Positions 56,771 to 64,000 of a stretch of 64,000 nt of DNA are shown here, in pieces (positions within the stretch are counted from its first letter, which is position 1; every line of letters begins with the position of its first letter). This DNA is from Phytomonas francai (taxonomy: Eukaryota; Euglenozoa; Kinetoplastea; Trypanosomatida; Trypanosomatidae): contig MJCC01000004.1 in NCBI GenBank assembly GCA_001766655.1, positions 745,344-809,343 of the forward strand, in the 5' to 3' direction. The position numbers and the translations under genes are program-made. The notes beneath the pieces were generated by a model. The model made no database searches. It was not told where the DNA came from and saw nothing but the letters and a program-made list of their open reading frames with translations.

Positions 56771-58390
56771 CTAGTCAGCGGCCGGGTCAAAGTTGTAGGT
56801 TTCCTTCAGGTCGACCGGGTTCATCTTCCCGTAGTACGGCCTCTTATTCTGCAGCATCGCGCTCTCCGGGAAGGCGAGGAGCTCGCGGACGAAGTGGTCG
56901 ACGGTCGGCGCGACGTAGTGCGGCACCGCCGACGGCGAGGTCGCGAGCCAGTCGAACTCGTCGTCGCCGTCGCTGCGGGCGCGGGCGGCGGCCGGGGCCC
57001 TGCCGACGCCGGAGAGGACGTGGACGCTCGTCCAGAGCCCCCCCGCCGCGTTCGCGCCGAGGACGTCGCTGTCGAGGTTATCCCCGACCATGAAGATCGC
57101 GCGGAGGTGGTCGGGGCGCCAGCCGAGGGCGGCGGCGCGCGCGCGGAGCCGGGCCGCCGCGTACGCGAACGCGATCCCGCGGGGCTTCCCGAAAAAGGTG
57201 ACCTGCAGCCGCCGCCCGGTGAGGCTCGCGAAGACGGCGGCGAGCATCTCGCGGTAGGCGCCGGTGCCGAGCCGCGGGAGCGGGGCCTCGGCCGCCCAGA
57301 GCAGGTCGTCCGCGGCCTGGAAGTAGGGGATGGCCTGCGCGCCGCAGACGGCCCCGCCGACGCGGCCGTGCGGCGCGAGCAGCAGGTCGATGGTCGTCTG
57401 CGCGTCGTTGAAGGCGTCGGCCGCGTCGGCGAACTGCAGGACGGCGGTGACGCGCGGGAAGGCGAGGGCGCCCGGCGCCGCGCGGCCGACGCCGAGGCCC
57501 GCCCAGCGCTTGAAGGGGACCGTCTCCGGGTGCGCCGCCTGGAAGGCGAGGACGCTGACGGCGCGCGCGAAGCCGTAGCCGCGCGCGACCGCCGCGCAGC
57601 CCGGCGGCCCCACCACCACCACCACCTCCCGCCGGAACCGCGGCGCGAGCAGCCGCATCGGACTGTGAGCGAGCACCACCTGCTCCGGCGCGATCGCGCA
57701 CCCGATCAGCTCCGACAGCGCGCGCGCCTTCGCCGCCTCCCCGCAGGCCCCGCCGTTCGTCAAAAAAATAAAAGGGATCCGGAGGGTCTGGAGGGCCCGG
57801 ATCGCGTCCGGCGCCCCGGGCACCACCCGATCCCCCCGGCAGACGACCCCGTCCACGTCGAGGACGACCCCGGCGGTGCCGTGGAGCGGCCACCGCCCGG
57901 CCCCGTCCGCCGGCGGCGGGACGTAGGCGGAATAGCGGTATGGTATTTTGCTCGCCATGTCCGCCGCGAGCAGGCGATTCGTCTCCGCGGAGTACCCGGG
58001 GCCCGCCCCTTCCCCCGGCGGATACCCGAGACTCGTCTGGTACTCCCCCCAGGCGGCCATCTGATCGGTCCGGAAGTACTTCCGCGGGGTCGCGCCGTAC
58101 GGGAGGAAATCGCGCTTCTCCGCCATCGCTTTTTCATGCAGGGCGTCGATCTCGAGCAGACGCGCCACCTCCTCTGGGATGGGTTGGCTCTCCGCGCGCG
58201 CGGCCTCCTCGGCGGCCTCCGCGCGCCGCCGCTCCCGGCGCTCCCGCTGAATCGGGTTGAGGCTTTGCTGGAGCCCGGCAAAGAAGGCCTCGGCGGTCTC
58301 CCCGGACCGCTCCCACGGCGGAATAAACCGCCGTCGAAGCGCAACCGCGTTCGAAAAGCACGCCCGACGCAGAACACACGAACAACGCAT
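56771..58390 (-). CDS. HAD-superfamily hydrolase, CECR5/HDHD5-like
   Basis: HAD class IIA phosphatase family; substrate unknown. The 539-residue protein starts MRCSCVLRRACFSNAVALRRRFIPPWERSG, a good mitochondrial presequence, and has a helical Arg/Glu/Ala-rich stretch to about 130. The HAD fold runs from about 173: GVVLDVDGVVCRG with nucleophile D178 and acid D180, then PFIFLTNGGACGE (motif II), GKPRGIAFAYAAARL (motif III region) and FMVGDNLDSDVLGANAAGGLW (motif IV). The cap has the CECR5-type order. The gene is among the most GC-rich in the window, yet its flanks are AT-rich. All HAD residues are intact, so it is likely active. Confidence 0.87.
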   Translation of the reverse strand: MRCSCVLRRACFSNAVALRRRFIPPWERSGETAEAFFAGLQQSLNPIQRERRERRRAEAAEEAARAESQPIPEEVARLLEIDALHEKAMAEKRDFLPYGATPRKYFRTDQMAAWGEYQTSLGYPPGEGAGPGYSAETNRLLAADMASKIPYRYSAYVPPPADGAGRWPLHGTAGVVLDVDGVVCRGDRVVPGAPDAIRALQTLRIPFIFLTNGGACGEAAKARALSELIGCAIAPEQVVLAHSPMRLLAPRFRREVVVVVGPPGCAAVARGYGFARAVSVLAFQAAHPETVPFKRWAGLGVGRAAPGALAFPRVTAVLQFADAADAFNDAQTTIDLLLAPHGRVGGAVCGAQAIPYFQAADDLLWAAEAPLPRLGTGAYREMLAAVFASLTGRRLQVTFFGKPRGIAFAYAAARLRARAAALGWRPDHLRAIFMVGDNLDSDVLGANAAGGLWTSVHVLSGVGRAPAAARARSDGDDEFDWLATSPSAVPHYVAPTVDHFVRELLAFPESAMLQNKRPYYGKMNPVDLKETYNFDPAAD

Positions 58391-58862
58391 CGATCTCCTT
58401 TACTACGCTATTTTAAATGCTATGTATAGGTATCTTTTAGAATAATAGAGAATAGTAGAGATGGTACCATTCTGTTTCCCCCCCCCCCCCCCCCAAGGAA
58501 AGATCCATATGCCCATGAATACATTTCAAAAAGTTTAATATAAAGCAATAAGTTCAAGAACCCCAAAACGCTGATCTCTCAATTTTTCTGTGATATTGTG
58601 GGAAGAGAGGGGAGCATGGATTAGGAATGATTCTCTTCACGGTATCGAAAACAATGGATGGGTCTTCATACAATATCAAATTTCCTCTGATAATAATGCT
58701 CCTTCTACTGTTTAGATCTAAACACGCAAACACTTTCAGATAACAGTGCCTTTTTGAGTTTCTTTGCCTTTACTGTGCAGAGAAGTGCAGTCAAACTTGA
58801 CGATTTGCTCTCTTCGTTTTTAGCATCGCTTTCTTCCCCAAACTTTTGTCAGTATTTCCAAA
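58391..58862. other. Intergenic with C17 run
   Basis: A 17-base C run at 58478-58494 on the plus strand; otherwise AT-rich with nothing recognised. Confidence 0.55.
58478..58494. repeat. C17 homopolymer
   Basis: Seventeen consecutive C on the plus strand (G on the transcript strand), about 90 bases upstream of the HAD gene start. Confidence 0.85.
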
Positions 58863-59306
58863 CTACGGTTTTCGGCGCCTTTTCGACCTCTGAATGATCC
58901 TCATTGCATCCCCTGCATCTACGGGGTTGTAGAAGTTTATAACATGCCACGCAGGGGCCTTCGATTTCCTCCGCAGCGTCTCTTTCACTCCAATGAGAAA
59001 CCTGTCAAGAATCACCAGAGCTATAATGAGAAGAACAAATACGGCGATGAAAGCCATATTTGACAAATTTAGCACCGAAAAGGTTTCACTGTGGAGTAAA
59101 ATTCGAAGCACAGGCACCCTCTCACTCAAAAACTGAGGAACAAAGGCACTAAAAAAGGTAACAACAAAGGGAGTATAAACCACGACGAAAACGGCAAAGG
59201 CGATAGAGAAAATAATCAGCCCCACCGCGATCATAAGTTGCGCTACAAGTTTCAGAGAATCATTTACGGCTGAAAAGTGTTTCTTCGAATGGGTAAATAG
59301 CGACAT
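58863..59306 (-). CDS. Unknown small membrane protein with two helices
   Basis: Not recognised. The 147-residue protein has a short N-terminus (MSLFTHSKKHFSAVNDS), a long hydrophobic stretch at about 22-55 (AQLMIAVGLIIFSIAFAVFVVVYTPFVV), a second helix at about 82-105 (MAFIAVFVLLIIALVILDRFL), and a basic C-terminal tail ending QRSKRRRKP, which might be an ER retention or inside-facing signal. It could be an endomembrane protein. Frame is clean from ATG 59306. Confidence 0.7.
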   Translation of the reverse strand: MSLFTHSKKHFSAVNDSLKLVAQLMIAVGLIIFSIAFAVFVVVYTPFVVTFFSAFVPQFLSERVPVLRILLHSETFSVLNLSNMAFIAVFVLLIIALVILDRFLIGVKETLRRKSKAPAWHVINFYNPVDAGDAMRIIQRSKRRRKP

Positions 59307-59869
59307 CGACTAACAAAAAAAACGTTAAGGGTTTATCCAGACCACTCTTATAGTGTGTAATAGTCACCCGTTGTATCTTGCTCGCAAAATCCTTTTTGTG
59401 CTGTTGATGAAAGTGCAAAAAAAGTGTGACTCTTCAATGCCTAATTCATTTTCCTAGAGGAACACATACAAATGAATAAACAAACGGTTGGATTCGTTTC
59501 ATAAATTGTCGATCAATAAACATACTTCAGATGCGATTTTAGTCCTTTTTCTTGTTATTAAGATTTCTTTGATTCAAATTTTATTTACACTGTATCGTAT
59601 ATTCTCATCCTTTCCCAAATATGGAAAATACGTGCCAAATTAGATACCCATTTTGGGGATCTTTCAAAGATGATATCCATGCATAATATTCCCCAAAGAA
59701 GATGGGGAATTAGACTTTATTGGTCAAGCATGTTTTTTTATATTATTATTGCAAATATATTTGCAAAAAAAAAAATGTCATTGGTGCTTGGAAGTAGGCG
59801 TATGTACTAGTATTTCCTTGTGACTATTGTCTGCCTAGCACCTTTCCCTTTTTTCTGGTGCTGTAGCTA
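59307..59869. other. Intergenic
   Basis: AT-rich spacer; nothing recognised. Confidence 0.5.
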
Positions 59870-61414
59870 TTAGGACGATGATTTCCTTTGATATTTCGAA
59901 ACAAGGAACCGACTCCCTATAACGCTAACGACACTTAACCAAAAAATGAAAAGAAGAACCACACAGAGCAGCGTTTTCCCCTTTTCGTTGTCGACCTCAA
60001 TTTTCACCACGGTTTTGTGGTACACACCCAAAGAGGGTGTGCAGAAAGGGCTGGAAAGATTCGAAAATTGATCAGAAAGCGAAACATCACTACAGCGCTG
60101 CAATACCACACTTTCACCCCCCTCTCCTTCTGAGGTGTTTGAAAAGCGATTAAAATCGGAAAGCCGAGCCGCTTGCGGCTTTGCTGGGAGAGCCACCTCC
60201 TCTTTCGAAGCTCCCCAGATTGCTGAGAGGGACTGTAGAAGGAGATCGCCGCTTGGGTCGTTGGGGCTCGTATTAGCAGGGGGCATGGTCACCACAGCGG
60301 CAATTTTAAACGCCGCTTTGGCCCTTTCTTTCTCCGAAAGGCCCTTCGTGGGAGGGCGAAATCGCACGGCAACAATAAAAGAACACTCTATCCTGCGCCG
60401 TCGGTCTTCTGGCGAGGGCGATAAAGCATCAGACTGCTCCTGTTTGTCAACATACCCGCAAAGGCGTCTTTCTGCTTTCAAAGCGGTCGATAGTGTAAAG
60501 CGATAATCAAAGCGCACCACTGACGACAGCTCGCAGGCCTTTAGCCAAGACGACTCCACCGGATCCTCCTCGACACCTTCCCGTTCGGAAGTATCCGAAA
60601 GCTTATAAAAAACGGTCTCAGGGTTGTCTATTGCAAGCTCCTTTTCGACAAACTCGCTAATGTGCGTTGTACAGTGCGGTGAGGACCATACCATGAGCGC
60701 GCTACTAAGATTTTTGACATTTGCGTTGACGTCGTGTAGGCTAAGATCAAAGCAGAGCTTGCCTGTGTTTTCACCCGCGAAAAAAGAAATCAAAAAAGGT
60801 TGGTTGTTTTCACCGTCGAAGGGTTCGTGAATTGCGGGCGCTGTGGAGGAATTGTCGCGCGCGATTTCTTCCCAAAAAGGGCCTGCATAAACCCGCCCTG
60901 TGAGGATAAAGCTCCTGCTGATGTTCGCCAACCCATCAAAAGGGTGTACATTTTCGTTTTCTGTACCCCCTTCAGCATCAAGCGGGGCTCTGTCTTTTAA
61001 TCCCGATAAATCATACGGCGAGCTCAACACACCATTGGGGGTGCCGGGATGAAGAAAAGGGGAAAGTTCCACCAGCGTTGTGGCCTCTCGAATTACCTTG
61101 GATTCTGGACGCTGCGCGTTTGTTTGGTCATCGTCGCTTTTTTGGGAGTTGTCAAAATGGTTCATGGATCGCATCGATTCAGGATCTACGTCAAAGAAAG
61201 TACAATTTGATGTTATCAACTGCCTTTCATCGCTTAAAGGCGTTGATTTAGTGATGGTGTTATTGCGGGGAGGTTGGGTAATGTACATATTAGCTGCATG
61301 CAATGTCCACAACTCTAATTCGTTGGTGGCCGAAGCCACCATCCTATCGCCGAGGAGCAAGCATAAAATATTATTGAAAATAAGTGCAATTGAAATCCAG
61401 GCTAACTTTTTCAT
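59870..61414 (-). CDS. Unknown type I membrane glycoprotein
   Basis: Not recognised. The 514-residue protein has a signal peptide (about 1-25, MKKLAWISIALIFNNILCLLLG), a large lumenal or extracellular part, and one membrane helix near the C-terminus (about 480-503, TLLCVVLLFIFWLSVVSVIG) with a short basic tail (SKYQRKSSS). Several N-glycosylation sequons are visible (NNT, NCT, NIS, NSS, NLS). A stretch around 225-330 (FLISFFAGENTGKLCFDLSLHD) looks like a beta-rich domain with cysteines. It may be a secretory-pathway or surface protein. Frame is clean from ATG 61414. Confidence 0.75.
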   Translation of the reverse strand: MKKLAWISIALIFNNILCLLLGDRMVASATNELELWTLHAANMYITQPPRNNTITKSTPLSDERQLITSNCTFFDVDPESMRSMNHFDNSQKSDDDQTNAQRPESKVIREATTLVELSPFLHPGTPNGVLSSPYDLSGLKDRAPLDAEGGTENENVHPFDGLANISRSFILTGRVYAGPFWEEIARDNSSTAPAIHEPFDGENNQPFLISFFAGENTGKLCFDLSLHDVNANVKNLSSALMVWSSPHCTTHISEFVEKELAIDNPETVFYKLSDTSEREGVEEDPVESSWLKACELSSVVRFDYRFTLSTALKAERRLCGYVDKQEQSDALSPSPEDRRRRIECSFIVAVRFRPPTKGLSEKERAKAAFKIAAVVTMPPANTSPNDPSGDLLLQSLSAIWGASKEEVALPAKPQAARLSDFNRFSNTSEGEGGESVVLQRCSDVSLSDQFSNLSSPFCTPSLGVYHKTVVKIEVDNEKGKTLLCVVLLFIFWLSVVSVIGSRFLVSKYQRKSSS

Positions 61415-62576
61415 TTATATTTTTATCCTTCTAATATACAATTTCACCTTTGATTTGATGATACCTTAGACCCTTTCTATGGCTTTACTCAACTAAAAAA
61501 GAAATCTTTTCCCCTTAAAGAGGAGGTTCGCTCCACCGTACTTCAGAAATAAATGGAAGAGCAGTAAAGATCACACAGTCATAGAGGATCTTAAGGGTGC
61601 ATAGCAATAAGGTGAGGCACAGCATAATAATTGAATTGATAGCACGCCCTATATGAATTTCATGATCTCCACTAATGATAACATTAAGCACAGTAAACTG
61701 GATAACACCATTCTACCACACCCTCAAGGTGAATAGATAAATAAATATAAAGAGAAGTAGCTATGAGGAGCTATGTCGTCCAATACCATTGTATCTCATT
61801 TTCTTCGGCCTTCATGGAAAGCTCTAAACAAAACACAGCTATGTTCATGTCCTGCTCTCATACTCTAATGATATTTTGTCTTGTTTCACAGTTTAGGCAA
61901 AGCCTACCTTTCGTGAAGCTAGGAAAAAATCTAATTGTTGAATATGAATTTAGAGGAAATGAAAAGGGATAATAGCCATATTCATAATATCAATCTAATA
62001 AATCTTTAGAAGCATTTACATTGATAGAAAGTCTCTCCTTTTCCCTATCTCCTATTCCTTCCGCATCTTTGCAGTAGTTTTTAGTTATTTTTTCGGTCTT
62101 AGACTAACAGTTATTGGGTTTAAATAGAACACCATTTTGTACACTTTATCTTCTCCGATCATGTACCCCTTTCTGTTAGATTTAGTAATCGCCCGCGATA
62201 CTTTTTAACACCAACTTTTCTTATATATCCATGCGCAGTCATAATTGAAATTTTTAAAAACCCATTTTTCTGACACTCTTCGATCAGTTATAAATTATAA
62301 GCGACTACAAATTCTCTTTCGCGATCAAACGAGACATAAACACTTATATGAGAGGAAGGATTCTCTTTTTCAGTTGAGTTTTGAGAAACATCTCACCCTT
62401 ATCCATTACTCTTCCTTAACCATACCGATAGGTAGTGAATAGATGAAAAAGAAAATTTTGGGGAAGGGAGGGGATGTTGAATCGCCTGCCCATCATCCCA
62501 TCAGAAGGGCACTAATTCATCGAATCCCCCTTTTTTGTTCCTTTACATCTCTTGCGTATTCCTCTTTTTATATACC
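61415..62576. other. Long intergenic, nothing recognised
   Basis: About 1.2 kb of AT-rich DNA. Plus-strand frames of 65-70 codons have no recognisable features. No RNA gene seen. Confidence 0.5.
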
Positions 62577-63089
62577 TCACTTCGAAAGGCTGCTGTCGTG
62601 GAGATATCGCCGGCGGAAGGCGGCCTCCCGTTGCTGTTGAACCCCTGCCATATTCATTTCCACCTCCCCAAGGAGCTCGTCTGCGGCACCAAAAGCGGTT
62701 TGGCGTGCTTTATACACCTCCTCGCTAAGGCTACGCTGCGCGGTGCTGCTTATCAGTCTCTGCTCAACATAATCTGAAGGCTGTACCTCGTCGTTTGCCA
62801 TAGAATCCATCCGAAGAACGATGAAAAATGCGAAAAGAAGGAAATTACGAATGATGCGAAGATGCGTGAGCTTGATATCTGGATCCTGCCGCCAGCGACG
62901 GCGGAACCATGAAATGATGGGGAGGTTAAAGCGCTTTGGAATCCAATAGTTGGAGGTATCGTGTAGGAAAACCGCTATCGGGATGCCAATACAAATCGTC
63001 TTAACATAAGTATTATAGGGAACTACAGGGAAACGCAGATTCTCTAAACTGTGTGCAAACGAACTAACGGTGATGGCAAATTGATCCAT
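62577..63089 (-). CDS. Unknown small membrane protein
   Basis: Not recognised. The 170-residue protein has one hydrophobic segment at about 29-42 (VKTICIGIPIAVFLHD), a Trp/Arg-rich loop (WFRRRWRQDP), a second hydrophobic segment at about 81-94 (NFLLFAFFIVL), and a helical Glu/Arg/Gln-rich C-terminus. Layout suits a two-span organelle membrane protein with the C-terminal helix in the soluble phase. ATG at 63089 is the first in frame. Confidence 0.7.
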   Translation of the reverse strand: MDQFAITVSSFAHSLENLRFPVVPYNTYVKTICIGIPIAVFLHDTSNYWIPKRFNLPIISWFRRRWRQDPDIKLTHLRIIRNFLLFAFFIVLRMDSMANDEVQPSDYVEQRLISSTAQRSLSEEVYKARQTAFGAADELLGEVEMNMAGVQQQREAAFRRRYLHDSSLSK

Positions 63090-63703
63090 TTGGTGTTATT
63101 ATAGTCTTGTAGGAGGCTTTCTCTTTTTCCTTCATACCGTATAATTGTTATCATTTCAAAAAAAAATGTCAACCATGGAGAGAAATAATATGTACCCAGA
63201 GAAGGGAAACAAAACAAAAAAGAGTTACAGAATATGAATCAACGAGTTTGTAGAGTTCTCGGCTCCGGTTCTATGTTTTTTTGATAGTTTTCCTGTTTCA
63301 GCATTCATTAAGATGCAAAAGCAAATGTGTTCAAATCACTATTTTTTTTTTGCACGCAGGATGAAAAAATGGCTCATATCTCTCACACGCACAGAGAAAG
63401 AAAGTGAGAGAGAGAAAAAGTGAGAGAGAGAGAGAGAGAGAGGGAGGGAGGGGTAGTGAAAATAAAAACGTAATCGCTGTAATAGAAACAGCCGCGCGCC
63501 TTCCATTTTTTCCCCTGTGTCATACACACACTTCTTGTTCACTATTGTGACGAAGAAATAAAGTTAATATATAGTAAAGAAAAGAGTGAACGTGCAAGGC
63601 TTTTCAAGCCAAACAGTGATTGGCGCGTCTGTCTCTCTGTAGGATATAGAAAGGAGGGGAGTGGATGCGTTATAGTCGACCTATCACACCCATGTACCTC
63701 CTC
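63090..63703. other. Intergenic with (GA)n
   Basis: GA-rich run at 63405-63441 (CT-rich on the transcript strand, so it could serve as a polypyrimidine tract). Nothing else recognised. Confidence 0.5.
63405..63441. repeat. (GA)n tract
   Basis: Mostly GA dinucleotides on the plus strand; on the minus strand a CT tract upstream of the small membrane gene. Confidence 0.85.
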
Positions 63704-64000
63704 TTAGTCGTCGCCTCTGTCGAGATTCTGTGTACTATTCGTACTTGACGTATTTTTTGTCGAGAGGAAGTGATTCGCGCACTCCGTGCAGACCTTCACC
63801 GGGTATTCGTACCCTAAGCCCGCGATCCATGCCCGCGCCGGGCAGCAATTTCCGCAGATCAGCCTCCCACAGCATCGGCAGTGGTGCCGCGACCACCGCC
63901 CAATCCCCGCCCGGCAGATCGCGCACCGCGTTGCTTCGTGGTCGGGCTGCCAGACGAGCACACGACACGCCGGGCACTCCCACAGCGGCGGCGGCTGCGC
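63704..64000 (-). CDS. FYVE zinc-finger protein, 5' part beyond window
   Basis: FYVE domains bind phosphatidylinositol 3-phosphate on endosomes. The frame is open to the right edge, so only the last 98 codons are visible. It begins with an extra Cys-x-x-Cys (ECPACRVLV), then the FYVE signature: WQPD (the W-x-x-D motif), CAICRAGIGRWSRHHCRCCG with the R-x-H-H-C-R core, CGNCC, and a last CTEC pair. After a short Ser/Thr/Asn linker it ends LDRGDD. The FYVE domain is complete and the lipid-binding residues are intact. Other domains may lie upstream. Confidence 0.88.
   Translation of the reverse strand, partial: AQPPPLWECPACRVLVWQPDHEATRCAICRAGIGRWSRHHCRCCGRLICGNCCPARAWIAGLGYEYPVKVCTECANHFLSTKNTSSTNSTQNLDRGDD

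Noticed and set aside
56768..58429. 553-codon plus-strand open frame
   Set aside because: Antisense shadow of the CECR5-like HAD gene, with Arg/Gly/Ala-rich composition caused by GC content.
1..64000. CRISPR, insertion sequences, integrated virus or retroelement
   Set aside because: No spacer-repeat array, transposase, reverse transcriptase or integrase motif is visible in any frame; repeats seen are microsatellites or coding tandem repeats.

Overview
The window is nuclear DNA from a kinetoplastid, almost certainly a trypanosomatid. All of the roughly 35 genes I can support read from the minus strand, none shows an intron, and intergenic DNA is AT-rich with polypyrimidine tracts followed by AG (trans-splice acceptors) upstream of several starts. 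Gene content is also diagnostic: a receptor-type adenylate cyclase, a TAX-1/ZMYND12-type axonemal protein and a SNAP50 subunit. Long frames such as the 2321-codon DNA polymerase epsilon carry no internal stops, so the standard code is in use. I cannot fix the genus. There is no strand-switch region, so the whole window sits inside one polycistronic gene cluster transcribed from high to low coordinates.

Layout, low to high coordinates. 1-3.7 kb: receptor adenylate cyclase, cut by the left edge. 3.7-6.0 kb: the longest gene-free stretch, half of it GC-richer than normal spacer. 6.0-9.5 kb: PACRG and katanin p80. 10-14 kb: SNAP50, a dual-specificity phosphatase and a Cgr1-like nucleolar protein. 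14.3-20.1 kb: membrane and lipid biogenesis (Sec63, a predicted catalytically dead papain-like protein, phosphatidylserine decarboxylase, an Oxa1-like insertase). 20.4-28.3 kb: a LAMTOR2-like roadblock protein, an extended-PHD protein, a CLEC16A homologue and a frameshifted kaptin-like gene. 28.9-35.7 kb: an unknown coiled-coil membrane protein, APC11, a BART-domain protein, the Hsp90 co-chaperone p23, Sm-F, an unknown protein and the mitochondrial phosphate carrier. 36.2-43.1 kb: a polyamine/amino-acid transporter, CHMP1, TAX-1, a LisH/acidic-repeat/RGG nucleolar protein interrupted by an N gap, and a 3CxxC zinc protein. 43.6-50.6 kb: DNA polymerase epsilon. 52-64 kb: an unknown mitochondrial-type protein, kintoun (with a second N gap), a CECR5-like HAD hydrolase, three unknown membrane proteins and a FYVE protein cut by the right edge.

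Because kinetoplastid clusters are not operons by function, neighbourhood says little about shared roles. Themes that recur are flagellum and microtubules (PACRG, katanin p80, TAX-1, kintoun, BART protein), endosome/lysosome (LAMTOR2-like, CLEC16A, kaptin-like, CHMP1, FYVE) and core nucleic-acid machinery (SNAP50, Sm-F, Pol epsilon). Base composition is strongly mosaic: several genes contain sharply bounded GC-rich blocks set in AT-rich DNA. One assembly gap and one frameshift lie in such blocks; the other gap lies in a 102-bp tandem repeat.

I did not find a clear new defence, mobile or RNA-guided system. The best leads are the LysM-like domain on SNAP50, the cluster of nutrient-sensing/endolysosomal homologues, the GC mosaic, the apparently dead papain-like protein, the gene-free 3.7-6.0 kb block and the G25 tract plus four-run G motif between the Pol epsilon gene and its neighbour.
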